In this document: positions 17,398 through 25,973 of the stretch, in pieces
Layout of the letters: every line of letters begins with the position of its first letter
Position numbering within the stretch: the first letter of the stretch is position 1
Origin: Prosthecobacter debontii
GTDB lineage: Bacteria; Verrucomicrobiota; Verrucomicrobiia; Verrucomicrobiales; Akkermansiaceae
Direction of reading: 5' to 3'
Assembly: GCA_945873125.1 (NCBI GenBank)
Contig: CAMCBV010000017.1
Span: 1 to 57,588, forward strand
DNA: 57,588 bases
Position numbers and translations under genes: made by a program
The notes under the pieces: generated by a model
Databases searched by the model: none
What the model saw: only the letters and a program-made list of their open reading frames with translations
Told to the model about the DNA's origin: nothing

Positions 17398-19155
17398 ATG
17401 AGTGACCTTTCATCGTCCACCGCGGAACTTAAATTACCCAAAGACATCGCCGCCGAAAAAGGCATGGTCAACGTCCAGATCGACGGTGTCTGGTATCAAT
17501 TTCCAAAAGGCACCCGCATGATCGAGGCCTGCCGCTCGGTGAAAAAGGATGTGCCATACTACTGCTACCATCCGAAGCTGAGCGTTCCCGGCAACTGTCG
17601 GATGTGCATGGTGCAGATGGGAATGCCACCGCGCCCCGCTCCCGGTCAGGAGCCTGTGCGTGATGAAAACGGTTATGAGATCATTGGCTGGATGCCGCGC
17701 CCTGCGATTTCCTGTGCGAATACGGTTGCTGAAAACATGGGTATCCGCACATCCGGTGAACTCGTCGAAAAATGTCGTGAAGGTGTGATGGAATTCCTTC
17801 TCATCAATCACCCGCTCGATTGCCCGATCTGTGACCAAGCTGGCGAATGCAGGCTTCAGGAACAATCGGTCGGCTTCGGACGTGGCGTTTCCCGCTTCAT
17901 CGATATGAAGGTGAAGAAACCCAAAAACGTCGATATCGGTCCGCGCATCCGTCTCGATGACGAGCGTTGCATCATGTGCTCACGTTGCATCCGTTTTATG
18001 GATGAAGTCGCGGGCGATGCCGTCTTAGGTTTCACTCAGCGCGGAACGCACACCACTCTAACCGTTCATCCGGGTCGACTGCTCGATTCCAACTACTCGC
18101 TCAACACCGCCGATATTTGCCCAGTTGGCGCACTGACCTCGAACGATTTCCGTTTCCAGATGCGTGTGTGGTTCCTCAAAGAAACCCCTTCCATTGATGT
18201 TAACTGCGGCACGGGCACAAACATTGTCATCCACACCCGCGGCAACACAATCCATCGCATCACTCCACGTCAGAACGATGCCGTGAATTCCAACTGGATG
18301 CCCGATTCACATCGTTTGAATTTTCATTACATCGATAGCGAGACACGCCTCACTGAACCTCTCCTTCGTGAAAACGCAAAACATCTCAGCACCACTTGGA
18401 CACAGGCGCTTGAAACGTTTTCTGCGAAAATCAAAAAATTCGCGGCAGAGGAAATCGCCATCATCGGCTCCGCGCGGATGACCAACGAGGAACTTTTGCT
18501 CTTAGATGAACTCCGTATCGCACTCGGAGTGAAAAACTTTTCTCTCGTCGCCCGCAATGGCGAGGCCGATGCCCTTCTCATCGCCGCGGATCGCAATCCA
18601 AACACGACTGGCGCGAAACTTGTCTTAAAACAAGAAGATCCATATGCCTCCCTCGCAGCCATCCGCAGCGGTATCCAATCCGGTAAAATCAAAGCCCTTC
18701 TTTCTTTCCAAGAGGATCTCATTACCGATGCCGGCTTCGTAGCGGAAGATCTGACTAAGCTCGATTTCTTCGTCCAGTCTACCTTGTTAGCCAATCCTTC
18801 CGCAGCTTATGCCGACCTCATCCTGCCTGGAGCGGCATTCGCCGAAAAACGTGGATCGATGGTCAACCTCAGCGGTCGTTTGCAACGCCTCAACCGCGCG
18901 ATCGAACCACCTACCCATGCGCGCGATGATTGGGAAATGCTCCGCGATCTCATTTCTTCCGTCACTGGCGAAAAATCAGTCATCCACAGCATTGAAGAGG
19001 TTTTCAAAAAACTCGCCTCCACCGTTTCCGAATTTAATGGCATGACGCTTTCCAAAATAGGGGCCCAAGGCGTGGTTATCCATGAAACCGGTTACAAAGT
19101 TGCCCTCCTCGAAAACGAACGCGCCCGTAAGGCTGCGGGTATCATTAATGGGTGA
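17398..19155 (+). CDS. nuoG: NADH-quinone oxidoreductase subunit G
   Basis: A 585-aa iron-sulfur subunit of the peripheral arm of complex I, which passes electrons from the NADH module towards quinone. The ATG at 17398 (MSDLSSSTAELKLPKD) is chosen; an upstream in-frame ATG at 17338 adds an unlikely leader. The N-terminus has the [2Fe-2S] ferredoxin domain (CYHPKLSVPGNCRMCMVQ, SCANTVAEN), then HPLDCPICDQAGECRLQ and CIMCSRCIRF...DICPVGAL for [4Fe-4S] clusters. The C-terminal molybdopterin-oxidoreductase-like domain is short but has the usual DLILPGAAFAEKRGSMVN. It is the first gene of nuoG-H-I-J-K; nuoA-F are not in the window. Confidence 0.95.
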   Translation: MSDLSSSTAELKLPKDIAAEKGMVNVQIDGVWYQFPKGTRMIEACRSVKKDVPYYCYHPKLSVPGNCRMCMVQMGMPPRPAPGQEPVRDENGYEIIGWMPRPAISCANTVAENMGIRTSGELVEKCREGVMEFLLINHPLDCPICDQAGECRLQEQSVGFGRGVSRFIDMKVKKPKNVDIGPRIRLDDERCIMCSRCIRFMDEVAGDAVLGFTQRGTHTTLTVHPGRLLDSNYSLNTADICPVGALTSNDFRFQMRVWFLKETPSIDVNCGTGTNIVIHTRGNTIHRITPRQNDAVNSNWMPDSHRLNFHYIDSETRLTEPLLRENAKHLSTTWTQALETFSAKIKKFAAEEIAIIGSARMTNEELLLLDELRIALGVKNFSLVARNGEADALLIAADRNPNTTGAKLVLKQEDPYASLAAIRSGIQSGKIKALLSFQEDLITDAGFVAEDLTKLDFFVQSTLLANPSAAYADLILPGAAFAEKRGSMVNLSGRLQRLNRAIEPPTHARDDWEMLRDLISSVTGEKSVIHSIEEVFKKLASTVSEFNGMTLSKIGAQGVVIHETGYKVALLENERARKAAGIING

Positions 19156-19191
19156 TTTAGTTAGAAGTTATCAGATAAAAAATTTTCCATC

Positions 19192-20451
19192 ATGCCTGAA
19201 ATTCTCATCACACTCGCAATCATCATTGTCAAGGTAGTCACCTTCACGTTCATCGTGGTATTGCCGCTTGTGCCGCTCTCGGTATATTTCGAGCGACGTT
19301 TCTCCGCGATCATTCAGGATCGTGTCGGGCCAAACCGAGTCGGAATTCCCCTCACGCTTTTCGGTGCCAAGAAAGATTTTCACCTCTTCGGTCTGATCCA
19401 ACCCATCGCCGATGGTCTCAAACTGTTCCTCAAAGAAGACTTCACACCGGATCATGTGCGCAAGGCATTTTACTGGCTGGCACCGGCGCTTACGGTAGTT
19501 CCCGCACTCATCACGGTTTGTGTGATTCCATTCGGCCCCGATGTGACCTTGTTCGGATACAACGAAAAATTGGTAATTGCTGATATCGATGTCGGCCCGC
19601 TGTTCATCTTTGCGATATCCTCTCTGACCGTTTACGGAATCACACTTGCCGGTTGGGCATCAAATTCAAAGTTCCCTTTCATCGGAGGCGTCCGCTCGAC
19701 CGCTCAGATGATCTCCTACGAAATCTGTCTAGGCCTCTCCATCATTCCAGTATTACTGTATTACAGAGATCTCAACCTCAGCAATATCGTCAATGAACAA
19801 GCAAAGAATGGTTGGTTGCTCCTGCCTTTCTGGACCGATGGCAAACTTTCTCTCCCAAGCGCGGAAGCCGCTCTGTTTCTTATCCCTGCCATCATCGCTT
19901 TCCTCATCTTCACGATCTCGATTTTTGCAGAAACCAACCGCATGCCCTTCGATTTGCCTGAGTGCGAAACGGAACTCGTCGGAGGCTATCACACGGAATA
20001 TTCATCGATGAAATTTGCCATGTTCTTCATGGGCGAATACGCTGCCATGGTCATCGGTTCGGCATTGATCATCACTCTCTTCCTCGGCGGGTGGTCAGTG
20101 GGATTCGGACTAGATAACGTAATTGCCAACTTCTCCATCGGTGAATTCAAAATCGGCGGATTCATTCATATCGGGGTTTTCCTGGCCAAACTCATCGCCT
20201 TCATCCTGTTTTTCATCCTGGTCCGCTGGACAGTCCCGCGCTTCCGCTACGATCAGCTTATGAAGCTCGGTTGGGTCATCTTCTTTGAAGCAGCTCTGAT
20301 CAATGTCTTCCTCGCCGCACTCATCCTCGCTGCACCGGAATTCAAAACCACCATTATCGCCTCCGGCTCGGTGCTTTTGCTTGCCGTTACCGCAGCCGTG
20401 ATTTGGGTCGCAAAAGTCTCCGAGCCCCCGGTTAAAATCCTCCGTGCCTGA
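19192..20451 (+). CDS. nuoH: NADH-quinone oxidoreductase subunit H
   Basis: A 419-aa inner-membrane subunit at the junction of the peripheral and membrane arms, forming much of the quinone chamber. Many membrane helices are visible, with the signature loops ERRFSAIIQDRVGPNRVG, IQPIADGLKLFLKED, FAETNRMPFDLPECETELVGGYHTEYSSMKF (here quoted in two parts: FAETNRMPFDLPE and GGYHTEYSSMKF) and the late helix RWTVPRFRYDQLMKLGW. Somewhat longer than the enteric protein because of a loop near residues 195-210. It follows nuoG after 36 bp. Confidence 0.95.
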   Translation: MPEILITLAIIIVKVVTFTFIVVLPLVPLSVYFERRFSAIIQDRVGPNRVGIPLTLFGAKKDFHLFGLIQPIADGLKLFLKEDFTPDHVRKAFYWLAPALTVVPALITVCVIPFGPDVTLFGYNEKLVIADIDVGPLFIFAISSLTVYGITLAGWASNSKFPFIGGVRSTAQMISYEICLGLSIIPVLLYYRDLNLSNIVNEQAKNGWLLLPFWTDGKLSLPSAEAALFLIPAIIAFLIFTISIFAETNRMPFDLPECETELVGGYHTEYSSMKFAMFFMGEYAAMVIGSALIITLFLGGWSVGFGLDNVIANFSIGEFKIGGFIHIGVFLAKLIAFILFFILVRWTVPRFRYDQLMKLGWVIFFEAALINVFLAALILAAPEFKTTIIASGSVLLLAVTAAVIWVAKVSEPPVKILRA

Positions 20452-20464
20452 TTTAATATCTTAA

Positions 20465-20492
20465 ATTTCAGCTTTTCAGTATTTCAGCTTTT
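20465..20492. repeat. Tandem 16-nt repeat between nuoH and nuoI
   Basis: The 12-mer atttcagctttt occurs at 20465-20476 and again at 20481-20492, filling most of the 47-nt stop-to-start gap. It resembles the other periodic A/T-rich words at operon junctions in this window, but no inverted partner is seen nearby. Confidence 0.5.
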
Positions 20493-20498
20493 ACCTCC

Positions 20499-21065
20499 AT
20501 GCCCACCATCAAGCTCACACGCCCAAAACTCGACTCCGGAGAAAAAATTTATCTCGGTGCCATCTTCAAAGGCTTTTTCTTAACACTCACCCACGCGATC
20601 AAAACCTTGCGTGGAAAATCCGCTGGTGCGGAGGGCCTCGCGTCATCCGGCCTCGGCGTGACCATGCAGTTTCCCGAACAACGGTGGGATGCACACATGC
20701 CTGAATACTACCGTGGAGCCCCAACTCTGGTGACTGATGAACAAGGGCGCGAGCGTTGTGTTTCCTGCCAACTCTGCGAGTTTATCTGCCCGCCCAAAGC
20801 AATCAAGATCACACCATCCGAAATCCCATCCGATGACCCGTGGGCGAAAGTTGAGAAACGCCCCTTGGAATTCGATATCGATATGATCCGCTGCATCTAC
20901 TGCGGTATGTGTGAAGAAGTCTGTCCGGAACAGGCGATCTACCTACGAAAGGATTATCTCATCACCGGCACCTCCCGCGATCAAATGGTGCACAATAAAA
21001 AGAAACTCTACGAAATCGGCGGTGTCCGCGTCGGCTTAGTCAACAAGTGGAATGAGTTGAAATAA
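20499..21065 (+). CDS. nuoI: NADH-quinone oxidoreductase subunit I
   Basis: A 188-aa subunit carrying two [4Fe-4S] clusters near the end of the electron path. The two ferredoxin motifs are CVSCQLCEFICPPKAI (about residues 87-102) and CIYCGMCEEVCPEQAI (about 132-147). The N-terminal amphipathic part contains GFFLTLTHAIKTL. The stop codon TAA at 21063-21065 is followed at once by the left arm of an inserted element, so the original coupling to nuoJ has been stretched by 473 nt. Confidence 0.95.
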   Translation: MPTIKLTRPKLDSGEKIYLGAIFKGFFLTLTHAIKTLRGKSAGAEGLASSGLGVTMQFPEQRWDAHMPEYYRGAPTLVTDEQGRERCVSCQLCEFICPPKAIKITPSEIPSDDPWAKVEKRPLEFDIDMIRCIYCGMCEEVCPEQAIYLRKDYLITGTSRDQMVHNKKKLYEIGGVRVGLVNKWNELK

Positions 21066-21538
21066 AAGAAATTGGATAATTAGAAATTAAGTTAATTAGG
21101 ATGAATTCAGAATTCACACAAACATTTGAAGAACTAGAGGCTTGGAAAGCAGGTCGCGGACTTCGTATTTTTGTGTTCCGCAAGATCGCTCCAATATTGA
21201 CAAAACAAAAGGAATTTAGCCTTTGTGATCAAATCAAACGTGCTTCACGTTCCGTTACTCATAACATCGCCGAAGGTCATGGACGATTTCATTATCTAGA
21301 CAATTATCGTTTCTGCTCTCTTGCGAGAGGCTCACTCAACGAAGTTTTGGATCAATTAATCACCTGCAGTGACGACTCACTAATAGAAGAAGATGTTTAC
21401 CGAGAAGGACGCGAGCACTTCAATACAACACTGCGTATTTTAAACGGCTACATGTCGTGGCTTCTAAAAATGGCCAAAAACAAATCTAAAGACTCTATAG
21501 CAACCTAATATCTTGATATCCCAATTATCTGTTTTCCT
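21066..21538 (+). mobile_element. Intervening-sequence-like element 1 (inverted-repeat-bounded, in nuo operon)
   Basis: The arms are 21066-21100 and 21504-21538. Ungapped, 22 of 35 positions are Watson-Crick complementary and three more are G-U; the best blocks are gataatt/aattatc and attagg/cctaat. The left arm starts right after the nuoI stop, the ORF starts at the base after the left arm, the ORF stop is within the right arm, and the right arm ends one base before the nuoJ ATG. This layout is shared with 53208-53656. Precise loss would leave TAAATG, a compact operon junction. Whether it moves, and how, is unknown. Confidence 0.6.
21101..21508 (+). CDS. Four-helix-bundle protein (23S rRNA intervening-sequence protein family)
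   Basis: A 135-aa protein of the four-helix-bundle family named after ORFs in 23S rRNA intervening sequences. The pattern FEELEAWKAGRGL, then LCDQIKRASRSVTHNIAEG, then YRFCSLARGSLNEVLDQL and a final helix ILNGYMSWLLKM fits the four amphipathic helices. The conserved SVTHNIAEGHGR loop between helices two and three is intact. Family members form homopentameric rings and are small and basic; a nucleic-acid role is suspected but unproven. It lies between nuoI and nuoJ and has nothing to do with complex I chemistry. The gene is intact, unlike the copy at 53249. Confidence 0.85.
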   Translation: MNSEFTQTFEELEAWKAGRGLRIFVFRKIAPILTKQKEFSLCDQIKRASRSVTHNIAEGHGRFHYLDNYRFCSLARGSLNEVLDQLITCSDDSLIEEDVYREGREHFNTTLRILNGYMSWLLKMAKNKSKDSIAT

Positions 21539-22141
21539 ATGCCCTCATATCTTTTTTGGTTATTTGCCACCATCATGCTCATTGGCGCATGTGCCGTGAT
21601 CGCATTTCGTAATCCCGTCTCAAGCGCTCTGGCAATGGTCACGTCCTTTGTTGGGCTTGCCGCTTTGTTCATCGGACTCAGCGCATTCTTTGTCGGCATT
21701 ATCCAGATTCTCGTCTATTCTGGCGCGATCATGGTTTTGTTCCTTTTCATTATCATGTTGCTCGATTTGAAAGATGAGAAAAAAAGGGCTTCAAACGGTG
21801 CTCCATTGTTTGCCGGTCTTGCTTTGGTAGTCGTGTTTTTCATCCAGTTAATCGGTGTTCTCGGAAACAAACTTCCCCATCAATCCGCTCCTGAACTGAA
21901 CCATGAAACCTTGGCCACTGCAGCAGCAAGATTTCCTGCTGAAGGTAAAATCGCGATTTCACTCAACGACGGCAGGCTTCCCGATGTCCACCTTATCGGC
22001 CATACCCTGTTCACCGAATACAATCTTCCGCTGCAAATCCTCGGTGTCTTGCTGCTCGTCGCGACCATTGGCGTGGTGGTGCTTTCAAAAAAATCAGTCG
22101 GATCTGACGCATCAGTTCAATCAGACGCATCTAAGTCTTAA
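21539..22141 (+). CDS. nuoJ: NADH-quinone oxidoreductase subunit J
   Basis: A 200-aa inner-membrane subunit of the proton-pumping arm. Five membrane helices are visible, with the conserved [25 protein letters not shown] region (quoted in part: [16 protein letters not shown]) that contains the pi-bulge helix, and a last helix [17 protein letters not shown] soluble loop lies at about residues 115-160. The C-terminus [12 protein letters not shown] is short and hydrophilic. It follows the inserted element directly, with the start codon one base after the right arm. Confidence 0.93.
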   Translation: MPSYLFWLFATIMLIGACAVIAFRNPVSSALAMVTSFVGLAALFIGLSAFFVGIIQILVYSGAIMVLFLFIIMLLDLKDEKKRASNGAPLFAGLALVVVFFIQLIGVLGNKLPHQSAPELNHETLATAAARFPAEGKIAISLNDGRLPDVHLIGHTLFTEYNLPLQILGVLLLVATIGVVVLSKKSVGSDASVQSDASKS

Positions 22142-22161
22142 TCACTCATTTCTCATTTCAA

Positions 22162-22479
22162 ATGCCCTCTTTAAATGACTACCTTCTTGTCTCAGGACTC
22201 TTGTTCTCCATCGGTCTCGCTGGTGTGGTTCTGCGTCGTAACATCATTGTGGTTTTTATGTGCCTTGAGCTGATGCTGAGCGCAGCAAACCTCACTCTGG
22301 TTGCTTTCTCGCGCTTCAACACGGTTGATAGTCTTCCCGACTATGACGGCCAGATGCTGGTGTTCTTTGTAATTACAGTCGCAGCCGCAGAGGTCGCTGT
22401 CGGTCTTGCGATCATCGTCGCGCTCTACCGGGCAAGACAAACCATCCACACCGATGAGTTGATGACACTGAAGGGCTGA
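22162..22479 (+). CDS. nuoK: NADH-quinone oxidoreductase subunit K
   Basis: A 105-aa three-helix membrane subunit (related to MrpC). The two conserved membrane glutamates are present in [13 protein letters not shown] and in [19 protein letters not shown]. It follows nuoJ after 20 bp. The nuoL, M and N genes that normally come next are missing; recJ follows instead after 56 bp. The other antiporter-like subunits must be encoded elsewhere if complex I is complete. Confidence 0.95.
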   Translation: MPSLNDYLLVSGLLFSIGLAGVVLRRNIIVVFMCLELMLSAANLTLVAFSRFNTVDSLPDYDGQMLVFFVITVAAAEVAVGLAIIVALYRARQTIHTDELMTLKG

Positions 22480-22544
22480 GCATCAACATTACGCTCTTGT
22501 GCGTGATGCCTCTCCCTGCAATATCCCACTGAATTATGTGTGCA

Positions 22545-24239
22545 ATGGCTTTCCGATGGGTGTTACGTGGCGAGCCTATGGATTCCGCATCTGCCGGTTC
22601 TACTATTTACCCAAAAATAGTCAGGAATCTCGTGACTCAACGTGGAATTCCGGAAGATGGGATCGAATCTTTTCTGCATCCAAAATTACGCGATCTCGCC
22701 GATCCATTTCTTATCCCGGAAATGCAACTTGCCGTGACCCGTATTCTTGATGCGGTCGACCGAAATCAAAACGTTTGCATCTATGGAGATTATGATGTCG
22801 ATGGAGTTTCATCCATTACCCTGTTATTCAAGATTCTCAACGCTTACGGCGTCAAGGCCCGCACATTCATCCCGCGTCGTGGAACTGAAGGTTACGGCTT
22901 GAGCTTTGCGGCACTGGACCGATGCATGTCAGAGGGCGCCAAGCCCGACCTCCTTATTTCGGTCGATTGTGGAACGGTCTCCATCGATGAGATTGCCCTT
23001 CTGCGCGCTAAGGGGATCGATGTCGTCGTCATTGATCACCATGAGCCAAGCCCCTTGGGACGTCCGGATTGTAACGCCTTGGTGAACCCGAAATGCGGAT
23101 CCGATTTCACCTATCTCTGTGCGGCTGGTGTAGTTTTCAAAGTCGGCCATGCGTTATTGAAAACGCGTCCCACGAATCTCGAGCTGAAAGACCTGCTTGA
23201 CCTCACGGCTGTCGCCACCATTTCCGATATTGTTCCCTTGATTGGAGAAAACCGGATCTTGGTAAGGCATGGCCTGAAACGTCTGGCAATGTCCAATAAC
23301 CCCGGACTCCAGGCGCTGAAGGAAATTGCCGGAGTGAAGGATTTGCCGACTTCTATGGATGTCGGTTTCAGAATCGGTCCTCGGATCAATGCCGCAGGGA
23401 GAATGGATTTCCCAGAGGACGCTCTGGCAACACTGAATACGGATTGTGAAATCGAAGCTGCCGAACTCGCTCAGAAACTCGATCAATACAACCGCCAACG
23501 CCAAGCTTTTGAAAAGCAGATTCGAGAGGACGCGGTGAAACAACTCAGCGAAGATTTTGATCCAAGCAATGATCCTGTTATCGTGATTGGATCTAGAGAT
23601 TGGCATCACGGCGTGGTGGGCATTGTCGCGTCCCGGCTTATGCGTCAATATTACAAGCCCACGTTTGTGATCGCTATTGGTGAGGATGGCATTGGCAAAG
23701 GGTCAGGACGCAGTATCGAAGGTATTTCATTGGTCGAAGCTATTCATGCATGCGGAAACGAGTTGATCGCTGGCGGTGGGCATGCGATGGCGGCAGGCCT
23801 TTCGATTCATGAGGAATCACTCGATCGCTTTCGCGAAAAATTTGCTTTATTCGTTCTGGAAAACTCGAGCCCTGAGGAACGTGTGCCACGTCTTCCCTTT
23901 GATGCGGAAATCGAATTTTCCGAACTTTCATTAAATTTTCTCGCTAGCTACGAGTTGCTCCAACCCTTTGGAAATAGCAATCCCCAACCCGTCTTTGTCA
24001 GTCGCCGAGTGGAACTCGTCAATCCACCTTTCAAAATGAAAAACAACCACTTGCGTTTGAACTTGCTTCAGGGATGTGATGAGAAAAGCGCGGTATTTTT
24101 CGGTGGCGGCGAGCGTGATCTCCCGCAGCCACCATGGGATATCGCTTTCACGATTGACCGAAATACCTATCGCGAAAAAACCTCTCTTCAAATCACGATT
24201 CAAGACATTATTGCCTCGCAGTCTACAGATCGTCATTGA
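22545..24239 (+). CDS. recJ: Single-stranded-DNA-specific 5'-3' exonuclease RecJ
   Basis: A 564-aa DHH-family exonuclease for recombination and mismatch repair. The start MAFRWVLRGEPM matches the usual RecJ beginning; an ATG 9 bp upstream (22536) is an alternative. The motifs are CIYGDYDVDGVSSI (motif I), LLISVDCGT, VVVIDHHEP (DHH), then RIGPRINAAGRM and, in the DHHA1 domain, SRLMRQYYKPTFV and GGGHAMAAGLSI. The OB-fold C-terminus is present. Length is normal. It lies directly behind nuoK and starts a DNA-repair and RNA-processing run (recJ, yicC, radC). Confidence 0.95.
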   Translation: MAFRWVLRGEPMDSASAGSTIYPKIVRNLVTQRGIPEDGIESFLHPKLRDLADPFLIPEMQLAVTRILDAVDRNQNVCIYGDYDVDGVSSITLLFKILNAYGVKARTFIPRRGTEGYGLSFAALDRCMSEGAKPDLLISVDCGTVSIDEIALLRAKGIDVVVIDHHEPSPLGRPDCNALVNPKCGSDFTYLCAAGVVFKVGHALLKTRPTNLELKDLLDLTAVATISDIVPLIGENRILVRHGLKRLAMSNNPGLQALKEIAGVKDLPTSMDVGFRIGPRINAAGRMDFPEDALATLNTDCEIEAAELAQKLDQYNRQRQAFEKQIREDAVKQLSEDFDPSNDPVIVIGSRDWHHGVVGIVASRLMRQYYKPTFVIAIGEDGIGKGSGRSIEGISLVEAIHACGNELIAGGGHAMAAGLSIHEESLDRFREKFALFVLENSSPEERVPRLPFDAEIEFSELSLNFLASYELLQPFGNSNPQPVFVSRRVELVNPPFKMKNNHLRLNLLQGCDEKSAVFFGGGERDLPQPPWDIAFTIDRNTYREKTSLQITIQDIIASQSTDRH

Positions 24240-24290
24240 CTCAAAAATTGCGCCATCGACAAGGCACTGCGGGGTGATTTTAATGCATCC

Positions 24291-25172
24291 ATGCAATCGA
24301 TGACCGGCTTTGGCCGAGGAACTCACATCACGGAACTCTGGCAAGCCACCGTTGAGGCATCTTCCATCAACCGCAAGCAGGTGGAAATTGTCACCAACCT
24401 TCCTCGGGCTCTGCAATGTCTCGAGTCAAATGTACGCCAGTTCACCCTGCCTCATATCTCACGCGGTCGTGTCCAGTTAACGATTCGTTTGGAAAAATCC
24501 AGTTTCGCAGATAACTCCCAAATCCGTGTCAACCACGCCCTGGCCAAGTCATTTGAATCGGCATTCGATGAGTTATCAAAAGTCATCGAACGGGATTTGT
24601 CTCCCTCGGCATCCGATTTTGCAAGATATCCGGGTATTTTTGAAACCAACGAACTCGACCAAATGGATCCGGATGTCGCATGGCAAACCATCAGACCCGC
24701 GTTAGACCAAGCACTCCATAACATGGGTGAAATGCGAATCTCGGAGGGTAAGCATTTGAAGCAGGATTTGATTCAGCGCGTTGACATACTCACCGAAATT
24801 AAAAAATCGATTTCCCAGCAAGCTCCATATCGCCCATTACACCAACGGGGACTTCTGGAAAAACGACTCGCCGAGATGGGTGTCAAACTCGTAGAGGACG
24901 ACGAACGCCTCAGCAAGGAACTGGCGTTGTTTGCCGATCGTTGTGATATTTCGGAGGAAATTACCCGCCTAGACTCGCATTTTACCAAATTTAACGATTA
25001 TCTCAATTCCGCAGAAGCTACTGGCCGCCAACTCGATTTCCTCTGCCAGGAACTGTTCCGTGAATTCAATACAGTGGCATCAAAAGCAAATGATGCACAA
25101 ATTGCCCAAATGGTGGTCGAAGCTAAAACCGAAATCGAAAAAATCCGTGAGCAAGTGCAGAACATCGAGTGA
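24291..25172 (+). CDS. yicC: YicC-family endoribonuclease
   Basis: A 293-aa protein. The N-terminal signature MQSMTGFGRG and the C-terminal QLDFLCQELFREFNTVASKANDAQIA (quoted in part: QLDFLCQELFREFNT) are diagnostic of the YicC/YloC family, whose E. coli member is an endoribonuclease that helps degrade the small RNA RyhB. The C-terminal DUF1732 part contains acidic residues EEITRLDSHF. In many bacteria yicC lies next to gmk and rpoZ; here it sits between recJ and radC. The stop at 25170-25172 is followed by a palindromic element. Confidence 0.93.
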   Translation: MQSMTGFGRGTHITELWQATVEASSINRKQVEIVTNLPRALQCLESNVRQFTLPHISRGRVQLTIRLEKSSFADNSQIRVNHALAKSFESAFDELSKVIERDLSPSASDFARYPGIFETNELDQMDPDVAWQTIRPALDQALHNMGEMRISEGKHLKQDLIQRVDILTEIKKSISQQAPYRPLHQRGLLEKRLAEMGVKLVEDDERLSKELALFADRCDISEEITRLDSHFTKFNDYLNSAEATGRQLDFLCQELFREFNTVASKANDAQIAQMVVEAKTEIEKIREQVQNIE

Positions 25173-25179
25173 ATCATAG

Positions 25180-25259
25180 TGAATGATGAAGAGTGAAATG
25201 ATTCATAATCTTACTTCCCTCATACTCTTCACCATTTACTCTTCAAGCTTCATCATTCA
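25180..25259. repeat. Palindromic element filling the yicC-radC gap
   Basis: The perfect 12-bp arms tgaatgatgaag (25180-25191) and cttcatcattca (25248-25259) enclose 56 nt. Inside, gaagagtgaaatg can pair imperfectly with ccatttactcttc, so the RNA would form a long hairpin. The element occupies nearly the whole 94-nt space between the yicC stop and the radC start, with no ORF inside. Confidence 0.65.
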
Positions 25260-25266
25260 TCCCCCC

Positions 25267-25965
25267 ATGCCCTCCCTACTCAATAATTGTCCTGACCCAG
25301 ATTTACCTCGGGAAAAAATCTACAAATACGGTTCTGCCGCATTGAGCAACGCGGAACTCATGGCCTTGTTTCTCAGTTCCGGAACGGTGGGTCGCAATGT
25401 CATTGAAGTGGCAAATGATCTCTTAATGAAATATGGTAGCCTTCAGGAAATGGGACGTATGCCTGTCTCGGAATACATGAATAACAAAGGTATTGGTCTC
25501 GCAAAAGCGTGTAAACTCGCGGCTGCCTTCGAACTGGGAATTCGTCTTTCCAAAGAGCGATTGGGAAGCGTTCCTCTTGATTCCCCACAGCTCATTTACG
25601 ATCATTTTTCACACCAATTGAACAATTTACCCCATGAGACTGCCTTGGTGGTTACTTTGGATACCCGCTTGCATCACACATCGACCACTACGATATCGGC
25701 AGGAACCGTGAATGAAACCAGTGCCCACCCAAGGGAAATCCTACGTCCTGTCGTTACCCGTAACGCTTACGCTTTCATTCTCATCCATAACCATCCTTCC
25801 GGTGATCCTTCTCCCAGCAAAGCCGACTTCCGTATTACCGAAAACCTAGTCAAGGCCGCCGAAATCATGCAGATCCGTTTTATCGACCATATCATCATCG
25901 GTCGGCCATACCCAGGTAGGGATCCATATTTTTCCTTTCGTTCTGCAGGAACAATAGCATCCTGA
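25267..25965 (+). CDS. radC: RadC-family protein (JAB/MPN domain)
   Basis: A 232-aa protein. The ATG at 25267 (MPSLLNNCPDPDLPREK) is chosen because the longer frame from 25183 translates the palindromic element. The N-terminal UPF0758 helix-hairpin-helix region reads LSNAELMALFLSSG and NKGIGLAKACKL. The C-terminal JAB metalloprotease-like domain has HNHPSGDPSPSKADF. The family is abundant and often called a DNA repair protein, but a repair role was withdrawn for E. coli, so its activity is uncertain. Confidence 0.92.
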   Translation: MPSLLNNCPDPDLPREKIYKYGSAALSNAELMALFLSSGTVGRNVIEVANDLLMKYGSLQEMGRMPVSEYMNNKGIGLAKACKLAAAFELGIRLSKERLGSVPLDSPQLIYDHFSHQLNNLPHETALVVTLDTRLHHTSTTTISAGTVNETSAHPREILRPVVTRNAYAFILIHNHPSGDPSPSKADFRITENLVKAAEIMQIRFIDHIIIGRPYPGRDPYFSFRSAGTIAS

Positions 25966-25973
25966 AGTTGTTT

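Noticed and set aside
21066..21538. Diversity-generating retroelement with an Avd-type four-helix bundle protein
   Set aside because: No reverse transcriptase, template repeat or variable repeat is seen near either four-helix-bundle gene.
25183..25266. N-terminal extension of RadC from an upstream ATG
   Set aside because: The extension translates the palindromic element; the family start fits the ATG at 25267.
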